Assembly: GCA_036583965.1 (NCBI GenBank)
Contig: JAZBQD010000001.1
Coordinates: 26,818,597 to 26,882,596 of the forward strand
Reading direction: 5' to 3'
DNA: 64,000 bases
DNA from: Prunella strophiata
Lineage: Eukaryota; Chordata; Aves; Passeriformes; Prunellidae
A program made the position numbers and the translations under genes. The notes under the pieces are model-generated. The model saw nothing but the letters and a program-made list of their open reading frames with translations. It was not told the origin of the DNA and did no database searches. Of the stretch, positions 1-12,366 are shown in pieces (position 1 is the stretch's first letter; every line of letters begins with the position of its first letter).

Positions 1-2919
1 AGGGTGCTGGGGTCACAGGATGAGGGGTTCCTATGCTTGCCACTAGGCCTAGTGCCATGTGTCCCAATGAAATGGGAAAATTCTTTAGTAGTCTGAGCTG
101 CTGTGCAGTATTTTCTGTGAACTCTGGCAAAAACCCACAAGAGAAGTAAAAGGGAAGGTTTTGCTCTCTGTCTCAGGCACTTCACAGCCACTGGCAAATT
201 GCAGCAATCATCAGCTCCCACTTTATTGGTATTCAGGACCTGTCACCATTCCCCCAGCCTGTGATGCTGGATACAATCTGCCATTTAGCCACCACAGTGG
301 AGCATGTTTCTCAAGCCATTACAGGGAGCTCTCGAGGCAAAGTCACCTCATGAATACTAACACAGCTCTGTCATATTGACCTGTCTGTGTTCCTGTAACC
401 CAAGAAGAAAAAAACCCTTACCCTGCAGGCATCTATTCACCATGTCACGTTTCCTTTTTGAAAGCTTTTCAAGGTAAGACATCCAATTTACTGCCACTTC
501 TTTCTCTGCAACCTGATAAGAACTGATAAAATTATCAGGCACAAAGACTCTCATGAAATATTCCTATTTCTCAGCACACACAGGAGTTAAGCAAGAACAA
601 ACAGTTCTCAGCAAAAGTGTCACATTGTGGGGGACATCACGATCATTTGGGAAGCAATGAGAAAAAGAAAGCTGTGTTTGATAAAAGCACCATACCTTAT
701 GCAATAAAGGGCTCTACAGGAATCTGGTCAAAGCCACCTGCACCTGATTCAAATGTTCTGTCAGTCTAAATTTAAGCAGATAGAGTATTTTTTCCTTCAA
801 AGACATCAAAGCAATTGGCAAAGCACTTGCTGTCACAATAGTCCCAGGAAAAATGCATTATCTCCACCTTAACACAGAGAGAAACTGTGGTAATGAAAGG
901 TTCAAGCTATCAGAGAGTGAGGGTGTAAGGCATAAAGCTGGAATCCTGAGTCTATCCTTTTCTGCCCTTTAAAGTATTTTTTTTTTCTTTTTTAACTCAT
1001 TTTTGAACAAAGTAACTCCTTCCATGACTGGAGACTCTAAAAAAGTCTGTTTTTATTGTGTCTACTTTTGCTACTCAGAAGCTGGGAGCATCAAAATGCT
1101 CTGTAAAACACAACATGAAAGGCAAGACATTGCCCACTCTCACTTGCAGTGGGCACAAATAATGGTTGAAGGGAGACATAGTGTTGGATTTGAATTTGGT
1201 TTTTTATCCAAAAAATTAAGTAAAATTCTGGATGCTTTCATCAGGTTAGTCATACATTCAAAGGTTTCACTCTGTCATGAAGCTGAGTCCAGGAGTATAA
1301 TTACAAAGAAATTCCATTTTCCCTTTGACTGTTTGGGGTGTCCCCAGAGCTCCACATGCCTACAAAAGGTCACAGGTGAGAAATGGCAGAATAGTGTGGG
1401 TCAGCTTTGGTTCAATTATAATGTCATACTCATAAACCATAATATATGCTGGACTCTGAAGCTCTTTTCAGCACAGGGATATTATTTGTGTGGTTTTGCT
1501 GATGAAGTTGCATGGAAAGCTTGCCTGAAAATTGAATGCATTGGCAACATTAATACAATGATTACTTTTGGTTTTCCCACAGCTGGTCAGGATTTGATAT
1601 TGTTTTTCCTGCAGACATATAATTTATTTTATGCACACTTTAAATAAGCTTGGTTGAGATGTAAGACAGGCTTTAAACTGAGCCCAGCTTCATGTATGGC
1701 TCCTGGCAAAACACCCAAACTTCTGCTTGCTCTAGTTGTATAGGTTGACCCAGGTTTGAACACTCCTGAGCAGTTTGGCCATCAGTAAAAGAAAAAGAGC
1801 AGTTATGAAATCTGAATAATTTCTTCAAAGTTTGGATGTGGGACCTTATTCAGATCCATCTTTAACTTCTGGATACTGATTGATATATCCTCACACTGAA
1901 GTATATGATAAACACTGAATTAATTTTGGAACTCATTAAAGTCTTGATAAAAAGCAATAAGAAAAATCATGTTTTAAAAAAGGACAAGATGTGCATCAGT
2001 TTGTGTTGGAACTGCTCTCCTCAGCAAGCCTGGTGTGACTTTCCAAAGGCATCCTCCTGTTTCCAGGCAACCAGGGCTGTGCTCCTGCCTCTTAAATTGT
2101 AACCATCATTGCACTTTGCTTATTAATTCTTCAGCAAATGGAGGAAAGTTTCCATTTCTTTTGATGGCTAATGTACTTTATGGTTCATGAAACAGCCCTG
2201 GATTTGGTAGCTTCTATTTAGAAGAAGCTCAGACTAAAGTGAAAGAGCCATCCAGGACTTGGAGGTCATAGGAGGATAACAAAGTTCTGTCTGCTGCAAC
2301 TATGAAAGCTGGGAAAATATCCTCAGATTTTTTTTTATTTCCCATGAAGAAAAATAATGTCCAAGTATTTGGACTGACTGAACAGCTCTGCTAATGTTTA
2401 ATCAGATGGCTTCTGGAAGAAATTCTGCTGGGAAAAAACCCCACACCACTTTGAAATGAAGACATTTGGTTTGATGCCTCCAAGATGAGAGGTTTTAATT
2501 ATTTTCTTATCTTAAAGCATTTTCTGCTTTGAAGGTAACAGAAATTTTAGCCCCAATTTGGCAATGATTTAAAAATAAGGTAAAGAATTAATTCGAAGAA
2601 AATGATTAACTCATTCTGAAATGTTTATACTACATGTATTATTTAATATTAATTTAATGACAGCAAGAGAGACCAAATTTGGCTCTTACACAAATCCCTA
2701 TCATTGCCACACTGGAAACACTCTTCCAATTTTATTTTAGGTAATCAATTTTTTGCTTTCTTCTCATGACAACATCATTGCCCTGTACAAAATAAGGAAA
2801 TTTGAATAAAGAAGTGCCATTATTTTGTAGGAGGGAAGGAAGTAGACCAACATTTGGAACAGATGCCCAGATGCCCCATTTAGATGATCTATTAAAGTAC
2901 TTTCAGTTTTCCAATAGAG
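1..2919. other. Unannotated AT-rich non-coding DNA
   Basis: I see no gene, RNA gene or recognisable transposon here. Stops are frequent in all frames, apart from one long open frame at 1003-1647 listed separately. Short T-rich runs occur near 977-986 and 2329-2338. It resembles ordinary avian intergenic or intronic sequence. Confidence 0.6.
1003..1647 (+). other. Open reading frame of 214 codons, probably non-coding
   Basis: This is the longest open frame in the window. The conceptual product is rich in Cys, Phe, Ile and Lys, has no repeat, no obvious signal peptide and no motif I recognise. The frame begins at an ATG with no clear upstream promoter or Kozak context. TGT and TTT codons dominate, as expected from translated AT-rich, TG-rich non-coding DNA. 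No ORF remnant of CR1 or a retrovirus is visible in it. A lineage-specific gene or a long exon is possible but nothing positive supports it. It is listed because its length is at the edge of what chance would give in 64 kb. Confidence 0.12.
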
Positions 2920-3010
2920 CAGCTAAGAGCTAAGTGACTTCATTACAGCCCAGCATTGTGAGTAACTGGAGCAGGGACCCAATCTCCAGAGTCCCCTTTG
3001 GTGCCTTTAA
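2920..3010 (-). mobile_element. Possible MIR-type SINE relic
   Basis: Read on the plus strand, the stretch has the order seen in the reverse complement of MIR: a GCTAAGTGACTT block, a spacer, AGTAACTGGAGCAGGGACCC, then CTCCAGAGTCC. The match to the remembered consensus is partial and the core is diverged. MIRs are ancient tRNA-derived SINEs shared by amniotes. No terminal duplication is visible. It could be chance similarity. Confidence 0.35.
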
Positions 3011-4100
3011 GGGGCTATGCAAAACTTACTTACCTTAGAAATCACCTGTTCTTATTTATCAGGATGCATAAAGACTTCAGTTTTATTGCAATTTGGGAGC
3101 AATGCAGAATGTTTTACAATCAAAACTAAAACTGCATGTTTGCTTACAATCACAGCTTCTTTGTGCTCTATATCATTAAACAACCTCGATTTGCAGGGAT
3201 GGGAACAGAGGGCAAACCATACTGCACACAGTGATTTTTTTGGATGGTTTTCTAACCTTGGAATGATCGAGAGCTACAGAAAGAAGTGGCACAAAACTTA
3301 GGGCAGGCAAATACATTTTAAGTTCCACATCTCAGTTGGCTCCACCTCTTGCTCACAAGCAATGAAGATTCAAGGAAGACTCTGAGAAGGGGCAGCTCAG
3401 GACAGCACTGAGTCTGTTAATTGATGACACCAGTGTTCAGCAGACTTTAAAGCCATGCAGAGAAGGAGCATAAATGGACCAGCAAAGAATAAACATAGAA
3501 CCAAGTCATCATCTGGTGTAAATCAGAGTATTCCTGCTGAAGTAGAGTCTATACAGCTTTATGCCTTGCAAAATATATCTGCAAAATATCTGAAGCAGAA
3601 ACATAGTCTGAAACAAGGAGCTACATGTTCTGAGCTAGAGAGCACTTGCTGAAGAGATTTACAGCAGGAAAAGACATTCTGTTTTAATCTAATACAGAGA
3701 TCCAGTTAAGCCATTTTTCAGTGACATTTCAGTTTGATAATTACTGAGTTATGCTTTGCACATGCTTACATGAAAAATAAAATAAAAGCTAATTTTAGAG
3801 TCCTCAATCAAGCCTGCAGTCAGTCCTAAATCTTGATGAGCGGCTCCAGTTATTATCTTCTATTTTTAAAATATTTTGATTGATTTTCCTATTCTAAAGA
3901 ACTAAACTGTAAATCATTTCTGCTGGTTCCAAAGTTTTTTGTTTTTTTTTTTTTTTTTTCCTTTAATCAGTAAGAAATAAATGAGCTCTAATACAAAGAG
4001 AGAGGAAAAAAATCACTGTGTAAAACCAAGTTCTCCCAGCTACTGGGAATAGCAGTCTGCATTGTCAAGCTGCTTGATATGGATCTTTTTCTGAAATAAA
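3011..4100. other. Non-coding DNA with a T run
   Basis: Nothing gene-like is seen. The only distinctive element is the T run at 3942-3959, which is preceded by six T and a single G. Confidence 0.6.
3942..3959. repeat. Homopolymer (T)18
   Basis: There are eighteen consecutive T, immediately preceded by TTTTTTG. It is a simple repeat with no recognisable retrotransposon body on either side. Confidence 0.9.
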
Positions 4101-5230
4101 GCTATTTCTCCAATGCTGCTCACTCATACCCTTGTAGGCTGTCATATCTGCCCAGTAATAGCTGACAGCCTTGGCCAGCAAGGCACGTGGAGCTGGTGCC
4201 AAGGTGTATTTATCCCATGGTCAGCACATGGATATAAAACTGCAGCACTGGGCATCCCAGCAGCACTGGGCTTGCTCTGTGCAGTAGCTGTGCCCTGCTG
4301 GGAGCACCCCAATGAACCCTGACCCACCTGCAGGCAGGAACGAAACAGCAGGAAATGGTTTCATGCTCCCTGTTGAATCCTTGTTTGGTTCCTCACTGAA
4401 AACCAAGAGTGGAGAGGGGTTTTAATGACCCTGGCCACAGAGTGATGGAGACAAACCCCAGCCCCAGTGTGAGGCAGGCAGTGCTGCCCAGCTGGGAGAG
4501 CACAGAGCTCTACCAGCACCTGCTCTGGCTGCTCCTCAGCACACTCATTTTGAGGGACAAGGGTGGAAGGAAGACAGGCACCTCCAGGAAGGAGCTCAGG
4601 GGTAGAAGCTGTCTTGGATCTTGTGAGTTCCAGTGGAAATGCTGCTGAGGGTATTTCTCTCTCAGGCTGATTTTGTTTTTTTAACACCATTACCAGCTGT
4701 TTAACACTTCCTAGGCTTTGAACAGGTGCCAGGCAGAAACCCACTACTTCAGCTGCAGTCTCTGTCACCATTCACTAGCACAGCTCCTGGCCTTCCCTGT
4801 TTTCTGGCCAATATAACAAAAAGTTGCTTGTAAGAGGAAGGTAAATAGTACTAAATCAGGCCATCCTTAATGCTAATGTCTCCATGGAGCATTACAGAAG
4901 TTTTGGCTGCCACCTTGCAGTCAGACACTTTCTGGGAGCATGAAGAAGGCTTTAGGCTCCTGCTTGCTCTGCTGGGGTACACATTGTCCTGGTACAACCC
5001 TGTGCTTGTAGTGAGAGAGACCAAAGGAAAAAATACAAGGATCACTGAGCACTGGGCTGTCCCCTGTCCCAAGGGGGCACCTCCCACATCTGCCATGCAC
5101 CTCACACTGCTCCCCTCCCACATTTGCCACAGCATGGAGCCTGCCCTGGCCTTCTGTCACCAAAGGATTATAGATTTGGGCTCTATATTTTGTAGCAAGT
5201 CCCAAAGGCACAGAAATCTTTAGCTGCCTA
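4101..5230. other. Slightly GC-richer non-coding block with overlapping chance ORFs
   Basis: Several short open frames of 61-136 codons overlap on both strands here (for example minus 4361-4771 and plus 4870-5223). Their mutual overlap on opposite strands, and the lack of any recognised domain, argue that they follow from fewer TAA and TAG stops in a locally GC-richer block. I find no splice-bounded exon I can defend. Confidence 0.5.
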
Positions 5231-8200
5231 CCATCGCCAGAAAGCTTAAGTGTCCCTAGAGTTCTTCAGGCAGAAAGAAAGGAATCAAACCTCTCCCTCC
5301 CCCTCCACCTCCAAACCCCATTAAGCTGAAGCACTGAAGCTAGTTTTCATCTCAAGATTTTTGCTTGGGCTATTTCAATTTGTAAACCTCCATTTTTTTT
5401 AAAAAATAGCTTTAACTCCACATTCTCTTTTCACTGTGTCAACAGAACACCTGACAAATGTTAAACATTATTTGCTTTTTGGCTTTCTACTTTGCCTAGT
5501 TTATTCCAACCTATGAAACCTCAAGGACATAAATATCATAAAAATAAACAGCACCAATAGCAAACCTGTCATTCTCAAGAAGAACACTCACCTCATTAAA
5601 CTACAGACTTTCCAAAACCATTGAAATGCAATTTTTATACAAAGAGCAGAACCTTCTCCATTAATGAAAAGGGATGTGGAGAACCTTCTCTCCTGGCTCA
5701 TTAATGTCAGTCAATCTGCCATGGATTTGCATCAGAGACAATGAGGGAAGATGTGACCTCTTCTCAGGCAAATCTGATCAGTGCAAGAACACAGTTCTGG
5801 GACACTCACACCTCCTGCAGCACATCAGGTTCCAAACCATTGTTGGAACTTGTAACCAGCATGGTCACAGCAAGGGTGACAGGGCTTTGCAGGGCTGGTC
5901 ACAGGAACAGAGGCACATTAGCCTTTCCAAGTGCTGGACCATTATTTGCTCTTAGTCTCAGAAAATGGGGGTGCAGGAGTAATGTGCACAAGTTAACTAC
6001 CTGGAGCCAGAAGGAGAGAAGAAGCTGTGCTTGCCTTCTCTTCCTCTGGCTAAGCTACACAGCTGTGAATTGATAATGAAGCTCTTAAAATTAAAGAGCA
6101 GCTGGATTCCATTCTGGAACAATTCCCATGCCCAGCAGCATTCCATCACCTTGCCTGTAAGTAGGAGGTAGATAAAAAATCCCAGACAAATCTTGGGACT
6201 AAATGCAAGGGGGAAGAGCTGGCTGGCTCTCATCAACGGGTGGAGAGCCATCTGAGGGAACAGCTTCTTTTCCTTGGAGTTCAGTGTGCTTTTGCAATCT
6301 GTCAGTGTGCCTGCATGTGCCAAAATGCTCTGTTAATGTTACTCCAAACAGGATACACAGTGCCTGAAACACTGAGCCTCGTGCAAGATCACCATCCTAC
6401 GTGCCTGTGCCTGAGTCACAGAGGAAGGGAATGATGCTCTTTGGGTGGCAGCATCCAAAATGAGCTCCTCAGGCTCACCATAACAAACAAACGTGCCTGT
6501 TGAGGATTGGCTCCTGTCATTAAAATTGCAGACATGCTCTGGGTTCATCCTAAACTGCTTGTTGCTTCCTGATGATTCCTTGTGTGAGACAAGCTCCAAT
6601 CCGTGTTGCAGCATGAATCATAATTTAGTTTATCCTCTGAGGCTTGCTGTTTTAATTCCACACATCCTTGCTTTTACTCTCTTCCTAGAGGTTTAAGGGC
6701 TTTTCATCCCTTAGGGTTGAAGATGAAGGTTGGAACCCCCAAACTCATTGCAGACATTATTAGTTCAACAGCAAGAAATGAAATACAGCTTATTTTACCT
6801 ATTCAGAGATTTAAATTCATGCTGCTTCCTTCGTAAAACAAGCTGAGCAAAGAGCCAAGCAACAGCCATTCAAAAAACCTTAATTTGTGATAATGTGAAA
6901 AATATAATGAGCTGTAGAAGCTGTGTCTGAAGGTCCCTGGCACTAGGACCATATAGCATTGTGTCCTCCCAAAATGCTAAATAGTGAGGCTGAGGACTGT
7001 GTGGTTTTGCCTACATAGAACAGTTCACCTTCTTAGTCCTCCTGGAACCAGAAAGTGACTTGAGAAACCATTATCAGTTAACAGTTCCATCCAAGAGTGT
7101 CAGACCCTTGACCTGGAGTAGTAAATAACATAAAAAAAGACATCTCTCTGTCAAGATTCTCCCATGATAACACAAGGACAACCTGCAGGCATTTAATTTT
7201 TCTCTTGAGGAATAGGGCTCTAACTCTTGCTGAAGTTGCTGGTGTTCCTACACCTTGCTCAAGGTTAGGTTTCATCTCCTGCTGCTGGCACAATCTCTTC
7301 CTGTCCCTGTTGGCTCTGTTTCCATCTCATCTCTTGCTCTCTGACACCACAGACTCAGCTTTCTCACCCACCACTGTGTTTTCCTGCTCCCTTTTCTAGA
7401 AGTTAGGAGGATGATGTTGAATGATGCTGCCCTTTGGCTCTGAAGCAAGAATTATCCCATTTAGTGCCTTACAGTGACTCTGACTTTATTTGGGACTGGT
7501 CTTCTGACTCCTACAGGAACTTCCCCTTGTTATTTTCTGCATCTTCCCTGTCTCCTCAGTGTGCTGTGTGGGAAACCTGGAAGAGTTACTCCCACCTGGG
7601 AAAACATGCAGCTTTTCTGGGCAAGACTGAAGACATCACAAGTCTGTGAAAAGTCATGAGCTTAACACTGTGGGCTTGCTTTGTTGAGAATGCATAGACT
7701 TTCCCTCTTGGTCCTCTACATTTTGCCACATTCTGAGGAAGAGAATTCCCTCTATATCAAAAGTTCCCATGTGACACCTACGTGGCTGTCCCCTCCCTCC
7801 CCTCATGCAGTGAGACAGAAGTGCAGCCTCTGCTTACCTTGTGTCCTCTTGGCCCCATGTCCCTGCTGACTCTGTGTCCACAGAGAAGGGCTCATTCCTG
7901 CAGCTCTGTCCCCTTGGAAGCCAGCACGAGGGTGCAGAGGGAAGGGCTGGAAGCCCACAGAGCCAAACTGCCTTTCCCCACTGCCACAACCACACATGTT
8001 CCTTCTCAAGTCACAGCCACGTGAGAAGAGGACATGGACCCCAACCCTTCCTTGGGCTGCCTGACTGAAATATCTGATTTGAGGCTGAGAAAGACCCTAG
8101 AGGTTTGGCACAGGTTTTCTCAGGGCACCTCATAGGTTTGCAAGAAATAACTAATATCATTCAGTGAGGTAAAAAGGCAGAATAAAAATAGCAAAGAATT

Positions 8201-11200
8201 CAGCTTTACTCTGGACTCCACAATGTGCACCCCTGAGTGTAATTAGAAGCAGCAGCTGATGCCTTCTGCCCACTCATCTTCTCACAGCACCTCTCCCCAA
8301 AGCCACACACAGCCCTGCAGCCTTGGAGCAGGGCTTGCTGCCCAGATGGCTGCTCCCAGCTTCAGGGAAGTGCCAAACCCATGTTTGACTTAGACCTGTT
8401 GATTTCCATTAAACACCTCAAGAGGAACATGGTTAATGGTGAAAAAATAAATAGGGGCAAAAACCAGCTGAGAGTGCAAATGAGAACAAGCACAAAACAT
8501 GAGAAGCAGAGTTAGAACAGGACAGACAGAAATGGAGAGGAGGGAGATAACAGCCAGGACACCTGACCAGAGTGCCAGCAGGCAAGGGAGGGATGGCACA
8601 TGCCAGCTGGGCAGCAGCAGCACCTCCACAAGTGGAAGAGGGGAGCTGAAATACATGTCCAGGGGCTGGTTGAGAAACTCACCTGCCCACATTACTTTCT
8701 TCCTCTGTAGTTCCCTTCCAATTATCATGTGAGTGCAGAGCTCCCATGCACTTTGTTACTGCAGGCTGGTAACACCACCACATGTCCTTCCTCTCCCAAT
8801 GTCTGCTGAGCCTCACCACCTCTAGGCCACAATTTTTTGACTTGATGTGGGGTCAGGTCTCAAAGCTCTCTGTAATTGACGAGCTCCATTCAGCTGCATA
8901 GTTTGAACTAAGGATTTTGCCTTTTCATGTTTAAATATTCCATCAAACCAATTCCCTGTTCTAGTCTGAGGATTAGAGTTCATACAGTCAGCATCTGGGA
9001 CTACAAGTAGCATAAAGAAATCTATCACCAATTGCAAGAAATACTAAGAAAGAGTGCTGCATCATGATCAAGGGTAAGAAAGAAGGGCAGAATATGCCTG
9101 CTAACAGAGGAATAGTTACAAGACTATTGTCTTGTCCCTGCTCTTGTCACTTTACCTTTGGCAAGGTTGGTGAAAATCCCACCTTTCAAGGTACAATAAT
9201 TTTTTTTGCTGAGTTTTCTCAAGTTCAGCCATTATTTTACAGTACTGAGGTGTGTATGTGACAATGCCCACTATCTATGACAATAAAATGTAACATTGCT
9301 TATTAAGTATTACAGTGAAGTGAGTAGAAGGGAGGTAGTAAATATGATATACATATGGGGAGTAAAAGCAGAAATCAGGAAAAGCAAAAGGAGAGGAAAC
9401 ATAGCTCTAAAGACTTCAGTTTTGAAAGCTTGCTTACTTTCTCTCTGCCTCTGAGATGCTGGGATTTGTTTGGGTACCCATTTTGTTGTGCCAAGCTCAG
9501 CTAAAATAGATGCCATTCATTTCTTTCTGTGCCTTACTCCTGATCCCCAGGCAGTTTTTCAGCAAGGTACACAGTTCACCAACAAACCTGACACTGCCAG
9601 GACATTTAAAAACCTACCCACTGTATAACAAAAAGCTGTTCTTCTTCCAGAAAGGCCAAACAGGCCTGTGATTGCAATTGTTATGCAATTACTGTGATTG
9701 CAGCTTTGCTGGACATTTTGCTGAAATGTCTCTGATAATCAGTGAGCAACAGAACTGACTTTTCACAAGTGCCAATATCATCCATTTAGGACTCACAGTC
9801 TGTCTCTATCAACAAGGCAGGTAACGTTCTGTGCTCAAATTCTGCCACCTGTGGTATTTATTCATTCCCAGTCTGAACCAGAAAGACAAATCTGTTCCAA
9901 CAATGCTGCAGAGCAACCAAATCTTTAAGGAAGAAATAGCCTGGCTGTAGGCCAGACTCCTCTAATTAGCCCATACAGAGCACACACTAAAAAAGCCACC
10001 TAATTAGACACATGGCAAAACTAAAACTCACACTGCTCAACACCACACAAAAACTCCATCCTTCCCTGCTCACAATAAGCACATTCATAAAAGATGCAAA
10101 ATACATTCAGTTTCAAAAACAAGTGGAAAATCTCTGTAAGGCACGTAGGCATTTGAAAGATGTGTGTAAAAAAGGAAGAGAGATGGGTTTGTCACATCCT
10201 TGGGAGTCTCTCTAGCAAGCACTTTGCAAAACGTCTCTGCATGTTTGGCGGCTTCTGCACTCGAGGGGTGGGGAGAAAACACACAGAAACACACAGTCCC
10301 TGGTGCTCCACCTGCTTCCTTTTAGGTACTGCTGCCTCAGGCTCTGGGACTGGTAATTACTTTCTGCAGTCAGCAGCAGTTGTTGCCTGTTTCATGGTTT
10401 TCTCCTTCATGACTGGTGATTTGTACCTGTCAACATAATGGCATCAGCAGGTGCAGCCACGGTGGGTGCCAAGCTGAACCTGGAGCTGTGACAATGATTC
10501 CTGCAGCTCATTTCTGGGACTCCATGGTCTCATTCTTTCTAACTGCTCTGAAAATGTGCCCTGTTCCCAGACTGAACAAATCTGCTGTTTTGGAAGCTTT
10601 TATGCACTGAGTATGAGACATACATTTCTCCCTTAACCATCACTTACCCTGCTGGGGGTTCTGGAGTCCTTGACAGAGGAAGAGCCACACAATTACATCA
10701 GCTATTGTGATGGACACTTTCATCAAGGGCATCAGTAAAACTTAAGGCTTAAACATGAAATATTCACTTATTTTCATTTGAAATTCAAGCCAAGATTGAA
10801 ATCAAGGTTTCAAATGCTTAAAGGATAGTGGTCACCACACTCTAGTGCTTCTTCCCATCACAGTACACAATGCAATTCTTGCACAAGGGGAAAGTTTCAC
10901 TGCACTTCAGATGTCCACCTGGTCATGCAGATGGGATGTAAGGAGGAAGAAATATAGTAGCATTCATGTATAGTTCTCAAACATCTACCCACATTATTAA
11001 AAGCCCACACAAAAAAACCCCAAACCAAACCAAACAAAACAAAAAAAACCCCACCAATGTAATGAGTTCTCTCATTTTCACAAAAGCTAATGATCTGGAT
11101 ATTTGACTCATTTTCTCCTATTTTATTTTGCTTGGAGTCTTTGTAAATAATTTTTAACACTTTCATTGCCAGCCTGCCATTAGAACCATGCAAAACCACC

Positions 11201-12351
11201 AGAAAATAAGAAGCAAGCTGAAATTCCCAACTAGTAGCTGGACTACAGGAGATAAATCTTTAAGTGAACACTAACTATTTTGCAAATTGCAACAAAATTT
11301 ATGAAGAATGTGAAAACACCATGCTAAACAGTATAATTGCTCAAGGTTTTGTGGTTATAATGCACTAGATAAACCCCATTATGTCTCATGCAGGGTACTC
11401 AGCTATCCCTTTCTAGTCTGTTCTTCAGTGCCATGGATCTCTACAGCAATGAAAATTTGGCAATCCAGAAGTGATACAAATGCCTTTTGCACAAGGATGA
11501 ATTTTACTCAAGATAAGGAAAAATTGTATGCAGTAACTACTTGAATTATGATTTCCAGAAGCTTTGACATTTCACAAGAGTGAAATGCAAAGCAGCAGCC
11601 TTGAGGTTTCTCATTTCTGTAGCACCTTCAACATGTCATGGTGATACAACAAAGGTCACAATGCTAAAGAAAATTCCAGTTACAAAAAATCCCCTGCCTT
11701 TATTAATCTCTTAAGCTTCCCAAATTTGCCTACTCCTGCTCCTTTATTATTGCACTTTAATATTTGCCTCTGCTCATACTCCAAAGGCTCTTGGAAAGAG
11801 CCAAATACAGATGGCACTGTTTCAAAATCTGAGGCTCGTGTGTTTTTTTCTTTTGAGACTCTTAACAATAGCTGGAATTAGCATTTGGGATGATGAGGTA
11901 AGAAATATAACAACAGCAACCACATTTTGTGGGTTAGAGGATTTGAAACAAGCATTTTGGAGCATTATGAGATTATTGCTCACAGAGAGGAAAGCCCATC
12001 CCACACTCTCCTCCCTTTTAGCTGATTCCTTCTCTCTTGAAGTGTTCCAGGATGTGGGATCTAGTAGGACACTAGTTCTTTGACTGCAGAAATTACTACT
12101 GAAAATCTTTGTTCTGCTTGAACTAAATTGAATCATAGCAATAAAACTTAAAATGAGACATTGTTTGCAGGTTTAAACAACTGGATACTTTGTTTTCAAA
12201 ATAATTTTGCAACTTTGTGCTGAGGCCTCCAATTTTTCAGCTCAGTAATATCACTGGATTTACTTTAACTCATACCATGAGAAAAACTGTGGCAGAAATT
12301 CCAGCCTGCAGTCTCTGGAAGTGTGCAGCTGGCCTCACCTACTGACTCATG
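5231..12351. other. Long stretch without recognisable genes or transposons
   Basis: I read this block on both strands and found no known repeat family, gene or RNA. Short ORFs (all at or below 112 codons) show no domain. The region 10989-11054 is an A/C-rich low-complexity tract with CCAAA-type units. The rest is ordinary AT-rich DNA. Confidence 0.5.
10989..11054. repeat. A/C-rich low-complexity tract
   Basis: The tract consists of runs of A broken by CC or CCCC in an irregular AAACC-like pattern. It is low complexity and not a clean tandem array. A similar but shorter tract lies at 41179-41200. Confidence 0.75.
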
Positions 12352-12366
12352 TACACACACACACAC
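12352..12366. repeat. (AC)n microsatellite, about 7 units
   Basis: There are about seven and a half uninterrupted AC units. It is short, and any length variation is likely to be modest. Confidence 0.85.

Noticed and set aside
4361..5223. Several overlapping ORFs of 61-136 codons on both strands
   Set aside because: They overlap each other on opposite strands in a locally GC-richer block, have no recognised domain, and no splice or promoter context.
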